Shown here piece after piece: positions 33,838-42,611 of a DNA stretch of 64,000 nt. A program made the translations under genes and the position numbers. The DNA is taken from assembly GCF_044987625.1 (NCBI RefSeq), contig NZ_JBJDSB010000004.1:186001-250000 (forward strand), given 5' to 3'. This DNA comes from Desulfobaculum sp044987625 (GTDB lineage: Bacteria; Desulfobacterota; Desulfovibrionia; Desulfovibrionales; Desulfovibrionaceae). Every line of letters begins with the position of its first letter. Position 1 is the first letter of the stretch. A model generated the notes under the pieces. It was not told where the DNA came from, searched no databases, and saw only the letters and a list, made by a program, of their open reading frames with translations.

Positions 33838-36468
33838 TTATGGCTCCACGGTGAGGATGTAGGCCTTGTCCCAGTTGAGGTAGGTCTTGGCGACGTTTTG
33901 AATGTCCTTGCCCGTCAGGTGCTGGGCCTTTTCGATGATGTCCTGCTCGTAGTGCAGTGGCTCATCGAGCATGACGTTATGCGCAGCCTCACGCGCGCGG
34001 GCGGACAGGCTTTGGTTCTGGCGGTAGTAGGAGCCGCGCATCAGGTTCTGGGCGCGGCTGATGGTGGCCTCAGGCAGGGGCGCTTCCTTGAGCTGGGCCA
34101 CGGTGTTGTGGAAGCCCTGCAGGGCCTTTTCCAGCTTGTTTTTGTTGGTGCCGATGTAAAAGGCGAGGAAGCCGGTTTTCGGAGCCTGCCACAACAGGGC
34201 GGTGACGGAGTAGCCCAGCCCCTGCTTGTCGCGCAGGTCGCTGAAAAGCAGTCCGCTCTGCCCGGCGAGGATGTCGCGCAGCAGGTCCAACTCGGCCCGG
34301 TGTTCACCGAGTTCGCCGGGAACGGGGAAGATGGCGAGCAGGTGCGCCTGATTGCGCTCGGCAAGGTTCAGTTTCAGCTCGCGGTCCGTGTTCCAGTCCG
34401 GCGTGTTGTAGCCAAAGGGTTCGCCGGGCTGGGCCTTGGCGAAGGACTCCGCCATGTCGATGATGGCGTCTCGGTCGTACGTGCCGCAGACGGCCAGCGT
34501 CCAGCGCTGCTTGCGCTGGCGCTCCCAGTAGGACAGCACGTCGTCCCGCGTGATCTCGGCTACATCTTCCACGGTGCCAAGCTGCGAGAGGCGGTAGGGC
34601 GTGTTCGCATACAGGAAGGGGAACATGTGCTGCAGGGCAAGGCCAAGGGGCTGGTCCTGCAACTGCTTTACCTGCGCAATTTGCTCCTTGCGGGCGCGGT
34701 CGATTTCCTTTTCGGCAAAGGCTGGGGACTGCAACGTCTCGCGGAAGAGCGGCAGCATCTCGTCCTCGTACCGGGTGGGATACCGCGTGGACAAGACGAA
34801 GAAGTCGCTCCCCGCACTGGCGGAGATGGACGCCGCGCGTCCGGAGAGAGCCTTGCGGAATTCCGGCGCGCTCAGGCGTGTGGTGCCCTTGGTCAGGGCT
34901 TTGGCCGTAAGCGAGGAAACGCCTTCTTCGCCGGGGAAGATGAGCGCGTTGCCGCCACGGAAGGCCATGGTCATGGCCGTGTAGGGCAGGGTATCGTCGG
35001 GCTGGAGCACCAGCGAATGGCCGCCGGGCAGGTCGATAACTTCCGTTGTGGCGTCATCCTGCGCGGTGCGCTCGACGGATTGCGTCTCCTGCGCGGGCCA
35101 GACGTCCTGCATGGTGCTCTTCATGGCCGCGGTGACGGCTTCCGGCTCATCTGAGGATTTATCAAGCTCCACGGCAACGCGTGCGGCGCCGGGCTGGATG
35201 TAGGTATCAATCAGGCGCTGGAGTTCCTTGGCATTCACGGCGTCCAGGCGCGAGGCGTAGCGGTCTTCGGCCTTGGTGCTGCCTTCAAAGAACTGGAAGT
35301 AGCCCAGCTTGGAGGTCAGCCCGCCGATGGTTTCGCGGCTGGAATAGAGCGAGTCCTGAATGTTCAAGACGGCACTCTCGTAGTCCTTGTCCGTGAAGGA
35401 GTCGCCCGAGAGTCCGGCAAGGGTGGATTGCAGTTCCTTCCAGAAGGCGGGGAGCTTGTCGCCGTCCAGCGTGGCGCTGATGTACAGCATGCCGACCTGA
35501 TCCAGGGTCATGCTGTACGCGGAGATTTGGTCCACAAGGCCCTTGTCGTATTTGAGGTGGCGGTACAGCAGCGAGGTGTTGTCGCCGCCCAGCATGTGGG
35601 CCAAAAGGTCCAGCCCTGCGATGTCGTCGGAATGCAGGCTGGGGATGGGGAAGGCCACGGCCAGATAGGTTTTGTTCCATGGGCCCTTGGATACGGCAAA
35701 GTGCGGACCGTCGGCTTCGGGCAGCGGCAGGGGGCGTTTGGGCTTCAGGGTACGGGTGTTGGTCAGGGAGCCGAAGTGCTTCTGCACCAGCGCTGTGGCC
35801 TCGTCCATGTCCACATCGCCGCACACCACGGCCAGCATGGACTGCGGCTGGTAGTAGGTGTCGATGTAGTCCTTGATGTCCTGTCTGGTGATGTTTGTGA
35901 CCGTTTCTCGGTTGCCGATGATGGGCCACTGGTAGGGCGTACCGCCCCACAGCATGGGCTGCATGGCTTTAAACACGCGGCTGGCGGCGGCGTCCTCGCC
36001 GCGTTCCAGTTCGGAGATGACGACCTTTTTCTCGCGCTCAAGTTCCTCGGGGTCGAGGGTGGCGCCAAAGGCCATGTCTTTAATAACGTCGACGCCAAGG
36101 GCAAGATGCTCGGCGGGGACGTCTACCTTGTAGACGGTATAGTCAAAGCTGGTGGCGGCGTTCAGCGAGCCGCCAACGCTCTCCACGTCCGCGGCGATGT
36201 CGCCGGCGGCGCGGGAGTCGGACCCCTTGAAGACCATGTGCTCCAGCAGGTGGCTGATGCCCGCCTGCTCGCGCGTTTCGTAGGCCGAACCGGCGTGCAC
36301 GTAGAGGCGCAGGGAGACAAGGGGAAAACGCGTGTCGCGCTGGACAAGAACGTTCAGCCCGTTGGGCAGGACGGTCAGGCTCTGGTCTGCCGCGGCAAAG
36401 GCTGGCGCGGCATTAAGCGAAGTGGCCATACCGAGCACTCCGATGAAAAAAAGTAATTTGCGCAGCAT
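33838..36468 (-). CDS. Periplasmic M16 (insulinase-family) metallopeptidase, two-repeat form
   Basis: 876-aa exported zinc protease. Signal peptide at residues 1-26 (MLRKLLFFIGVLGMATSL, then Ala-rich cleavage region). The N-terminal M16 repeat is active: inverted zinc motif 'HLLEH' at 73-77, with distal Glu in 'KKVVISELERGED'. The second repeat from about residue 450 ('LPGGHSLVLQPDD...') lacks HxxEH, as in other two-domain M16 proteins where it completes the chamber. Peptides and misfolded outer-membrane proteins are typical substrates. Two starts are possible: 36468 (GGAG at 6 nt, clean signal peptide) and 36480 (AAGGAG at 4 nt); I chose the first. A single gene flanked by a terminator. Confidence 0.93.
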   Translation of the reverse strand: MLRKLLFFIGVLGMATSLNAAPAFAAADQSLTVLPNGLNVLVQRDTRFPLVSLRLYVHAGSAYETREQAGISHLLEHMVFKGSDSRAAGDIAADVESVGGSLNAATSFDYTVYKVDVPAEHLALGVDVIKDMAFGATLDPEELEREKKVVISELERGEDAAASRVFKAMQPMLWGGTPYQWPIIGNRETVTNITRQDIKDYIDTYYQPQSMLAVVCGDVDMDEATALVQKHFGSLTNTRTLKPKRPLPLPEADGPHFAVSKGPWNKTYLAVAFPIPSLHSDDIAGLDLLAHMLGGDNTSLLYRHLKYDKGLVDQISAYSMTLDQVGMLYISATLDGDKLPAFWKELQSTLAGLSGDSFTDKDYESAVLNIQDSLYSSRETIGGLTSKLGYFQFFEGSTKAEDRYASRLDAVNAKELQRLIDTYIQPGAARVAVELDKSSDEPEAVTAAMKSTMQDVWPAQETQSVERTAQDDATTEVIDLPGGHSLVLQPDDTLPYTAMTMAFRGGNALIFPGEEGVSSLTAKALTKGTTRLSAPEFRKALSGRAASISASAGSDFFVLSTRYPTRYEDEMLPLFRETLQSPAFAEKEIDRARKEQIAQVKQLQDQPLGLALQHMFPFLYANTPYRLSQLGTVEDVAEITRDDVLSYWERQRKQRWTLAVCGTYDRDAIIDMAESFAKAQPGEPFGYNTPDWNTDRELKLNLAERNQAHLLAIFPVPGELGEHRAELDLLRDILAGQSGLLFSDLRDKQGLGYSVTALLWQAPKTGFLAFYIGTNKNKLEKALQGFHNTVAQLKEAPLPEATISRAQNLMRGSYYRQNQSLSARAREAAHNVMLDEPLHYEQDIIEKAQHLTGKDIQNVAKTYLNWDKAYILTVEP

Positions 36469-36681
36469 AGTGCACTCCATGTTTCTCCTTCGTATGAACC
36501 GCCTTGCGGCGTGTGGCCGGGCAAGGCGGCATGACAGGGGCGGCATTGGGTCGCGTCCGGACGGGCGAAAAAAAGCGCGTCCGTCCGGAAGATGGTAGTT
36601 CCGAATGGAAAAAAAACAAGGGGGAAGACGCAGATGGCGCGTGTGGTAAGCCCCGGCCCGGAAGAGCGTCATGGGCGGAAC

Positions 36682-36713
36682 CCGCGCGGCGCGCGGGATG
36701 GCGCGCCGCGCGG
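36682..36713. repeat. Perfect 13-bp GC inverted repeat upstream of the M16 gene
   Basis: CCGCGCGGCGCGC and its exact complement with a 6-nt loop. No U-tract on either side, so not a classical terminator. It lies just after the stop of the 89-aa gene. Confidence 0.7.
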
Positions 36714-36722
36714 GGGGCGTAT

Positions 36723-36992
36723 TCAGGTGAGGCAGGCTCCGCCGCCAAGGCAGTAGTTCTCCACAAAGGTGCCGATCTGCACGCCAAGGTGAACGCATTT
36801 GGTGCCGTCAATGCAGTCGGCGGCGTCCTGCTCGCTGATGTGCGTGCTGAGGCTGTGTTCGCCGTTGTCTATGGAGATGAGCCAGTCGCCGGTCTGTTTG
36901 TCCTTGGTCACGGTTACACCAAGGCTGTGCTTGCCAATTTCCGGGTACAGCGTGCGGATTTTCTCTTCAAGACTGCGTGCATCAATCGTCAT
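36723..36992 (-). CDS. Small conserved-looking hypothetical protein
   Basis: 89-aa soluble protein of unknown function: starts MTIDARSLEEKIRTLYPEIG, has a strand-rich middle ('LGVTVTKDKQTGDWLISIDN') and a C-terminal part with three cysteines ('ADCIDGTKCVHLG', 'NYCLGGGACLT'). The cysteines could bind a metal or form a redox pair. AGGAGG precedes the ATG. It stands alone, with the GC hairpin after its stop. I do not recognise the family. Confidence 0.75.
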   Translation of the reverse strand: MTIDARSLEEKIRTLYPEIGKHSLGVTVTKDKQTGDWLISIDNGEHSLSTHISEQDAADCIDGTKCVHLGVQIGTFVENYCLGGGACLT

Positions 36993-37095
36993 GGGCGGAC
37001 CTCCTCGTGGTCTTGCCTGTGTAGTTCATTGCACTTGCATTACGCTAGCATATGGCGCGCGGCGTCGCAAAAGGTAGCCGCAGCCGTCTCTTCTT

Positions 37096-37680
37096 TTACT
37101 TTTTGCGCCATGCGCCCGATGGGTCCTGAATCCACCAGCCTCCGGGCGCTTTGCTTTGCCATGTGCGGGCAAAGACGTCCTGCACCTTGTGGGTTTCTGA
37201 TGTCTCCAGCGCTTTGGCCACCTCGGCATAGAGGGTGTGGCGCAGTTCATTGTCCGCGCGGACCAGCCGTTTGAGGTCGGCAAAGCTCTTCATGGACAGC
37301 CCGCCCTTGTCGCGGATGACCACATCGCCGTTTTTGGCAATGCCGATAACGCCCGAGGCGTAGTGCGGGGCAAGGCGGGCGTGGTTCTGCTCAAGCTGGG
37401 CCTTGATGCCACGGATGGCGGCGTTGCTGACTGTGGCCGCACTTTGGGCGTGGGCCGTGGACGGGCCAAGGGCGGCAAGGAAGGTGCGGAGCATGCTCTC
37501 GCCGTTGGTGGCGGGCTGTTGCTCCTGCTCGCCGCCATCAGGGGTGTAGATGTCCTCCACAAGGGTGTCGGCGGCCTGCCGGACCTCGGCGGCGGGGAAA
37601 TAGATATTCACCGTGACGCATGCGCCAAGCATGGTCAGGGCGGTGAGCCAAAACAGGGTGCGTGTGACGCGGCGGGTCAT
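37096..37680 (-). CDS. DUF1318/YdbL-like lipoprotein
   Basis: 194-aa lipoprotein: signal 'TLFWLTALTMLGAC' with the lipobox Cys at residue 21, then 'VTVNIYFPAAEVRQAADTL'. The C-terminal part ends 'APGGWWIQDPSGAWRKK', matching the DUF1318 (E. coli YdbL) C-terminus. In E. coli a small lipoprotein (YnbE) and YdbL work with the AsmA-like protein YdbH in phospholipid transport to the outer membrane. Here the lipidated beta-strand-like N-terminus and the DUF1318 domain are in one protein, which could stand for YnbE and YdbL together (inference). The start overlaps the end of the ydbH-like gene by ATGA. Confidence 0.85.
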   Translation of the reverse strand: MTRRVTRTLFWLTALTMLGACVTVNIYFPAAEVRQAADTLVEDIYTPDGGEQEQQPATNGESMLRTFLAALGPSTAHAQSAATVSNAAIRGIKAQLEQNHARLAPHYASGVIGIAKNGDVVIRDKGGLSMKSFADLKRLVRADNELRHTLYAEVAKALETSETHKVQDVFARTWQSKAPGGWWIQDPSGAWRKK

Positions 37681-40600
37681 GGAGCCTCCTTGCCGGATTG
37701 CGGCGATGTTGTGGTGACGCGCTGAATGCGCTGCATCATGTCCGAAAAGGCAATCCTGTTCTGCGGCGTGCGGTTGATGACATTGATGCCGAAGAGCAGG
37801 GGCTTCTTGATCAAATACTCTATCCCGCCTTCGCGGAGCAAGCCCCGCACGGAAAAGATGTCATCGTCCAGGTGGCAGTGGATGCCGATGCTGTCGTACC
37901 CAAATTCCTTAAACATGGACGCAAAAGCCCCCGCTCCAAGCCCGGCCAACCCCTGCCCCGTACCGATAACGGAGATGGTGTTCACCGCCTTGAGGCTGAC
38001 GCGCTTTGACACGCCCGGTGCGTTTGTGGAGCGCAGGGTGAGGTCCATGCCGACGGGCTGGCCGTAGGCCACCAGCACGCCCTGCGCCGTCAGGTTGAGC
38101 CGTCCGGTGATGCGGCCAACCTCCAGCGCGGCGCTGAGGGGTTCAAGATCAATGTCCGAAATGGTGATGGCGTCCACGCCCGCCACCCGAGCGCCGGAGA
38201 AGGGATGCCGCATGCCGATGCCGCGTATGTCCCCCGTGCCGCCAAAGAATGCGACGCCAAGGGTGCCCGTGGTCGTCAGGGCGTCTTCATTGAGGACGAT
38301 GTGCCCGAGGGAGCCGGAAATGCTCCCCTCAAGCGGAACGCCTGTGTCCAGCGCCGCAAGGTCCACGCCGTCCACCCGGCCGGTGCAGCGCAGGGTGGCA
38401 GCCGGGGAAAACGGCGCGTCCACGAGGATGCCGCGCAGGGTAAGGGTGCCGCCGTAGAGGGACAGGGGGAGGTCGCCGCGCGTGCGGCAATGGTTCGGCT
38501 CCAGCCGGACCCGAAGGCCGATGTCCGGAGTGGTTCCCGTCGGCAGGGTGAGGGTGCGCGCCGTAAGGCGTCCCCAGTCTGCGGGAACCGGGAAGCGCCG
38601 TGGCGGACGGGCTTCGGCGATGGAAAAGGGCAGAGTCAGCGACAGGTCCGTGGCGGCTATCTCCAGCTGGGGCGCGGTAGCTGTGAGGGTTGGAACGCGG
38701 AGTGTGCCGGTGGCGGCAAAGCCCGCCCGCGACGCCGCAATGTCCGCGCGCAGGCTGGCGCGGCCCGTGAGCGTGGCGTCCGCAATGGATGGGACGATCG
38801 GCGCCAGCGGCTCCCTGATGAAGCGGGAAAAGAGCGGGCCGAGGGCGGCGATGTCAATGCGTGTGGCCCCGGCAAGGCGCGGGCTGGTGCGCAGTGCGTC
38901 CACGCGCCCTTGCGTCAGGGCAAAGGTGGCGGCGCTACCCACGGTCAGGGTGCCGTTAAGATTACGCAGGCGGTCCGCGCTGGGGCGCTGGCAAGCGGCA
39001 TCCAAGACAAAAGGCATGTCTGCAAAGTTCATATACAGCGTGGTGTAGAGGAGTTCGCCGCTCTCGCAGACCACAGTGCCCCGCAGTTCTTGCCCGGCGC
39101 TTTCTGCCGCAAGTTGGAGGTGCATGCCATCAACGAGCAGGCTGTCGTCCTGTGAGGCCATGGCGATATCGCGTAGGTCCGCATTCAGGCGGTAGCGCGG
39201 GCCGCGCGGGGTGTGGTCCAGCATGAGCGCAATGTCTGCCGCGCCCGTCGCGGGCGGCATAACCTGCGGGAGCATATCAAAGGCGCGGAAGAACCCCAGC
39301 GCGCCGGAAAGCGTGGCATCCGGAGCGCGCAGACGCAGGGAAAAGCGATTCGGGGTGTCCAGCGGGATGGCGGCGGAGCCTGTGATGCGCCCAAGGGGCG
39401 CGGTGGCGGCGCTGAAGGATTCAATGGTCACGGCGTTGTTCTCCTGCCTCACAATGGCCTGCGCCGTGATGGGGCCAAAGGGCAAGGGGCTGCCGGCAAC
39501 ACGCAGGGCATCCTTGGGAATGCGCAGGTCATGGATGGATGCCACAGGCGCGAGCGGTGTTCCGGACAGGGCAATTTCCGCCTGCGCTTCTGCGAGGGAG
39601 AATGGCGCGTCTGCGTCCACCGCTGCGTAGCGCAGGCCAAGATGCATTTTGCCATCGAGGTTAATCTCTTCAAGGGAATCCGGTGGGAGCAGGAGCGTCG
39701 CGCCCATGGTTCCGGACCAGTCAAGGCGTGTTGGGCCTTGCGGCCAAGTGACGGAGAGCCCTTCTGTGGTGATGGCGGCGCGCACTGGGGCCGTACCTGT
39801 GTCTCCGGGCGGGCGGTCCAGCGCGCAGGTGAAGTGCACAGCGCCGTCAAGCTGTGGGCGCGCGCCCTGCGGCAACAGCATCCCGAAAAACGGGGCAAGG
39901 CGCTTTGTCTCGGGGATGATGCCCCGCAGGTCCAGCGCCTGGACGCCCTTTGGGGTGAGCGTTCCCGAGCCTTCGGTGTGCAGAACGTTGTCCACCGTTA
40001 TGGACAGGGACTGCACACGCAGAGTGTCGTCGGCAGTGAGCAATGCGCCGGTCCCCCGCACATCGACGGATGATATTGGAATCAACCGTTGGCGCTCTGG
40101 CAGGATGAGCGAGCGGGCCGTCAGTTCAACGGAGCGGACATGCAGGGTTGCCGCGTCCCACAGCACCTGCGCCGTGAAGGCCGCATCACCCGTGAGTTTG
40201 GAGCTGGTGAAATGGATATTCGGCATGGTGACAAGGCCGTCCACAGCGCCGTCCGGCAGGATGCTGCCGGATGAACGCAGTGTGGCCGTGGCGGTCGCCG
40301 ACCCGTGTTTCTCACGGGCGAAGGAGAGGGTCGCGTCGGAAATCCACCGCATGGCTTGCCCGTCACGCGCTGCCGTTACGGACAGATGCCGCAGCAGCGC
40401 ATTGCCCTGCGGTGAGGTGATGCGCAGTTGCCCATCATGGATGCTCAAGTGCTCCGCAAGGATTGGCAGAGGCGTCGGAGTCGGGGCGGTGTGCGCGTCT
40501 TGTGCTGCGGTGTCCGGGCCCTTGCCCGCCGCGAGCACAAGCAGCGGGCGATCGATTTCAATGCGGGAGAGAACAGGGCCGGGGCCAAATATGCCGCCCG

Positions 40601-40898
40601 GTGCAAAGGTGACGGTGCCTTTTGGAAGGCTGATGGTCATCCCCGGCGCGGAGGCCTTGGCGCGAAGCACCGTCAGGCGCGGCGGAGTGAGCGATAGGGC
40701 AATATGGTCGATATGCAGGGCGATATCCGCCGCAGTGGCCGCGCGCTGTGCAAGGGGGATGAGCAGGCGGGGAGAGGTGACAAGCGCCGTGGCCAGCGCA
40801 ATGACCACAAGGAGTCCGGCCGCGCAGGCAAGCCCCGTACGGCGCAGGAAAAGCCGCCGCCGTTTTGGGGGCGGCTGCGGGGAGGTGTGGACCTTCAT
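37677..40898 (-). CDS. AsmA-like YdbH-family (DUF748-type, dicarboxylate-transport-annotated) envelope protein
   Basis: 1073-aa inner-membrane-anchored periplasmic protein. One N-terminal membrane helix ('GLACAAGLLVVIALATALV') precedes a very long chain of beta-strand repeats of the AsmA/YdbH type. The C-terminal region 'RVSLKAVNTISVIGTGQGL' to 'MFKEFGYDSIGIHCHLDDD' and 'EYLIKKPLLFGINVINRTP' is typical of YdbH-family proteins. AsmA-like bridges carry phospholipid between the membranes; YdbH is redundant with TamB and YhdP in E. coli. ATG at 40898 has TTGGAGCC upstream; an ATG at 40925 is less likely. It overlaps the DUF1318 lipoprotein gene, so the two products are made together. Confidence 0.85.
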   Translation of the reverse strand: MKVHTSPQPPPKRRRLFLRRTGLACAAGLLVVIALATALVTSPRLLIPLAQRAATAADIALHIDHIALSLTPPRLTVLRAKASAPGMTISLPKGTVTFAPGGIFGPGPVLSRIEIDRPLLVLAAGKGPDTAAQDAHTAPTPTPLPILAEHLSIHDGQLRITSPQGNALLRHLSVTAARDGQAMRWISDATLSFAREKHGSATATATLRSSGSILPDGAVDGLVTMPNIHFTSSKLTGDAAFTAQVLWDAATLHVRSVELTARSLILPERQRLIPISSVDVRGTGALLTADDTLRVQSLSITVDNVLHTEGSGTLTPKGVQALDLRGIIPETKRLAPFFGMLLPQGARPQLDGAVHFTCALDRPPGDTGTAPVRAAITTEGLSVTWPQGPTRLDWSGTMGATLLLPPDSLEEINLDGKMHLGLRYAAVDADAPFSLAEAQAEIALSGTPLAPVASIHDLRIPKDALRVAGSPLPFGPITAQAIVRQENNAVTIESFSAATAPLGRITGSAAIPLDTPNRFSLRLRAPDATLSGALGFFRAFDMLPQVMPPATGAADIALMLDHTPRGPRYRLNADLRDIAMASQDDSLLVDGMHLQLAAESAGQELRGTVVCESGELLYTTLYMNFADMPFVLDAACQRPSADRLRNLNGTLTVGSAATFALTQGRVDALRTSPRLAGATRIDIAALGPLFSRFIREPLAPIVPSIADATLTGRASLRADIAASRAGFAATGTLRVPTLTATAPQLEIAATDLSLTLPFSIAEARPPRRFPVPADWGRLTARTLTLPTGTTPDIGLRVRLEPNHCRTRGDLPLSLYGGTLTLRGILVDAPFSPAATLRCTGRVDGVDLAALDTGVPLEGSISGSLGHIVLNEDALTTTGTLGVAFFGGTGDIRGIGMRHPFSGARVAGVDAITISDIDLEPLSAALEVGRITGRLNLTAQGVLVAYGQPVGMDLTLRSTNAPGVSKRVSLKAVNTISVIGTGQGLAGLGAGAFASMFKEFGYDSIGIHCHLDDDIFSVRGLLREGGIEYLIKKPLLFGINVINRTPQNRIAFSDMMQRIQRVTTTSPQSGKEAP

Positions 40899-40991
40899 GT
40901 GGGTGGCTCCAATGACATGAGCCAATCATAGCAGAACAGCCGCCTTGTGCCGAGAGCCATTCCCGCCGTGCAGGCCGCAGCCACGGAACGA

Positions 40992-41025
40992 CAAAACGCC
41001 CCCCGGAGTGGTCCGGAGGGCGTTT
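40992..41025 (-). terminator. Terminator of the small-gene pair at 41.05-41.46 kb
   Basis: ACGCCCCCCGGA and TCCGGAGGGCGT form a 12-bp stem with one mismatch and a GTGG loop; on the minus strand a TTTT run follows. Confidence 0.8.
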
Positions 41026-41050
41026 CTCTCTCTTTCCCGAAGGAGTGCGG

Positions 41051-41290
41051 TCAGCCTTCAGCGGGGTTCAAATTTTGCTGGATGATGGCGGCATCGCCTT
41101 CCTCGGCCTGAGCGCCAAGGGCTTTGGATGCGCCGTGACAGATGATGGTTTCCCCCGTCATCTCAACGTATCCGGCGGAAAGCACCGTGGAATAGGGCAG
41201 CTGCTCCCGCATCTCCTCGTGGCGAATCTTGTCGGAGAAGAGCACGGGGCTCGGCTGGCCGGAGAAATCTTCAAAAAGGATGTACTTCAT
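41051..41290 (-). CDS. Small hypothetical protein (79 aa)
   Basis: 79-aa soluble protein, MKYILFEDFSGQPSPVLFSD at the start and a conserved-looking middle 'IRHEEMREQLPYSTVLSAGY'. It has one cysteine. AGGAGG lies 6 nt before the ATG and the codon use is normal for the region, so the gene is credible. Family not recognised. The ATG overlaps the stop of a short membrane-protein frame upstream (ATGA), and a terminator follows. Confidence 0.75.
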   Translation of the reverse strand: MKYILFEDFSGQPSPVLFSDKIRHEEMREQLPYSTVLSAGYVEMTGETIICHGASKALGAQAEEGDAAIIQQNLNPAEG

Positions 41291-41457
41291 GGGTCCTCCT
41301 GCTGGCAAAAGCCGGACGTGCGCCGTCCAGTCGTGGTGGATGTATAAAGCCAATCGTCCGCCTTGTAAATCCGTAACATGCCGGACAGGAAGAGGAAAGC
41401 CGCAAGGCCCCCCAGCAGCGCGCCTGCGACTGTGACAGCAGGCGAAAAGACGCGCAC
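41287..41457 (-). CDS. Possible small single-helix membrane protein
   Basis: 56-aa frame from a GTG at 41457, with one clear membrane helix ('VTVAGALLGGLAAFLFLSG') followed by a positive 'MLRIYKADDW'. Its stop overlaps the next gene's ATG as ATGA, which supports translation. The ribosome site (TGGACG) is weak, and the frame stays open further upstream to 41592, so the start is uncertain. No family recognised. Confidence 0.4.
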   Translation of the reverse strand: MRVFSPAVTVAGALLGGLAAFLFLSGMLRIYKADDWLYTSTTTGRRTSGFCQQEDP

Positions 41458-41782
41458 AAAACGTCCAGTGCCGCGATGAAGTTGCAGTGTCCGGGAAAAC
41501 GCCAACACAGGTGGTCGACACCGATGTAAAGAAGCAGACAGAAAAAGAAAAGAGGCAGAACTTATGGAAACTGATGCACGGGTGTGAAACATCAGTTCCG
41601 TGGTGTGGCTATTTTGATGATGTGGTGAAGTTTGTTGGCAAAGGGGGTTGATTCAATGTGATAATTGTGCAAGATACTATGTACAGTCTACTCGAATGTT
41701 GTGAGCGGGAGTTTCCACATTCAGTTCTGGCGGAGTGCATGGAACGAAAGGATTCCTCGCCGGGAGTAAAAAAGGAGATGCT
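41458..41782. other. A+T-richer control region upstream of the Ros/MucR-like gene
   Basis: About 325 bp, with 41610-41700 clearly A+T-richer than the surroundings. TTGATT at 41648-41653 and GATACT at 41673-41678 (19-bp gap) could be a promoter. MucR-type proteins bind A+T-rich promoter DNA, so self-regulation is plausible. No gene here. Confidence 0.35.
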
Positions 41783-42202
41783 ATGATGGACGATTACTTG
41801 AAAGAAGCACTTGAGATCGTCAAGGCACAGGCGAGTGTCCGCACATTGACGGAAGAAGAGATAACGTCAATGGTCCAGAAGTTGGCTACCGGCATTAAGG
41901 GTATCGCCGAAGGCACCCCCCGCGCCGAAGAAAAGCAAGAACCACCCGTCGATCCCAAGAAAGCCATCCGTGAGAAGTCCATCATCAACCTTGAAGATGG
42001 CAAGCCTTATAAGATCCTCACCAAGAAAAACCTCGCCAAGTTTGACCTGACTCCCGACGAATACCGCGAGAAATGGGGCTACAAAAAGGGCACCCCCCTT
42101 ATCTGTAAAGCACTGCAGCGTGAACGCCGCAAAAAGATGAAAGACATGCGCCTGTGGGAAAAAAGAAAAGAAGCCCGCAAAAAAGCCAAACAAAAGAAAT
42201 AG
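41783..42202 (+). CDS. Ros/MucR-family transcriptional regulator lacking the zinc-finger residues
   Basis: 139-aa DNA-binding regulator. The N-terminal part 'DDYLKEALEIVKAQASVRTL' and the C-terminal 'FDLTPDEYREKWGYKKGTPL' followed by a basic tail match Ros/MucR proteins of alpha- and deltaproteobacteria, which act as global, often silencing, regulators of surface and virulence genes. The C2H2 residues of the Ros finger are absent: the segment reads 'IINLEDGKPYKILTKKNL', where Ros has CxxC-like ligands, so the fold must be kept without zinc. AAAGGAG precedes the ATG at 41783. A single gene, with a terminator close behind. Confidence 0.88.
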   Translation: MMDDYLKEALEIVKAQASVRTLTEEEITSMVQKLATGIKGIAEGTPRAEEKQEPPVDPKKAIREKSIINLEDGKPYKILTKKNLAKFDLTPDEYREKWGYKKGTPLICKALQRERRKKMKDMRLWEKRKEARKKAKQKK

Positions 42203-42235
42203 CCTCCCACAATCGCGTCCTCCCTGTACGACCAC

Positions 42236-42263
42236 AAAAGCCCCGCCAACCGCGGGGCTTTTT
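42236..42263 (+). terminator. Terminator of the Ros/MucR-like gene
   Basis: AAAAGCCCCGC and GCGGGGCTTTTT with a CAACC loop: strong stem plus T-run, 33 nt after the stop. Confidence 0.93.
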
Positions 42264-42314
42264 GGTGTCGTGTGGGGTGGAGCTGGGCGTAGGATTATTT
42301 ATATGCTCCGCAGG

Positions 42315-42337
42315 TTTAAGGGCCGCGGGCCCTTAAA
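42315..42337. repeat. Inverted repeat 1 of the hairpin-rich spacer
   Basis: TTTAAGGGCC and GGCCCTTAAA, 10-bp perfect stem, GCG loop, followed by an A-run. Confidence 0.75.
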
Positions 42338-42378
42338 AATCCCAAGTGCGCACAAGCCGGTTGCCCTTGTATGACACT

Positions 42379-42396
42379 GCCGTCACCCCTGACGGC
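42379..42396. repeat. Inverted repeat 2 of the hairpin-rich spacer
   Basis: GCCGTCA and TGACGGC, 7-bp perfect stem with a CCCC loop. Confidence 0.6.
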
Positions 42397-42514
42397 TCTC
42401 GTCCGTGAGAATTCTTTTTGGGGCGTTGGCGCGTTGGATGGGCGGAGAGCATCCCTGCCAAGCTAGGCGAAAAGAATACGAAAGCCCCCCACACACGACA
42501 CCTCACACCACCTC

Positions 42515-42545
42515 ACTTTTCTGGGCGGCCCCCGCCCAGAAAAGT
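42515..42545. repeat. Inverted repeat 3 of the hairpin-rich spacer
   Basis: ACTTTTCTGGGCGG and CCGCCCAGAAAAGT, 14-bp perfect stem, 3-nt loop. The outer stem is A+T-rich, so either strand could use it as a terminator-like element. Confidence 0.8.
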
Positions 42546-42554
42546 ATAAGGATT

Positions 42555-42577
42555 CTTAAGGAAATTATTTCCTTAAG
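42555..42577. repeat. Inverted repeat 4 of the hairpin-rich spacer
   Basis: CTTAAGGAAAT and ATTTCCTTAAG, 11-bp perfect arms around one base, nearly a palindrome; shape fits either a protein site or a cruciform. Confidence 0.75.
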
Positions 42578-42611
42578 TCGCCGAAGGCCCTCTTCCCTTC
42601 TCTTCTCAAAG

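Larger units (their letters stand above)
42264..42611. other. Hairpin-rich non-coding spacer
   Basis: About 350 bp without a gene but with several strong inverted repeats in a row, listed separately as repeats. No reading frame on either strand looks like a gene. Confidence 0.7.

Noticed and set aside
36682..36713. Reading the 13-bp GC inverted repeat as a terminator
   Set aside because: No U-tract on either strand, so listed only as a repeat.
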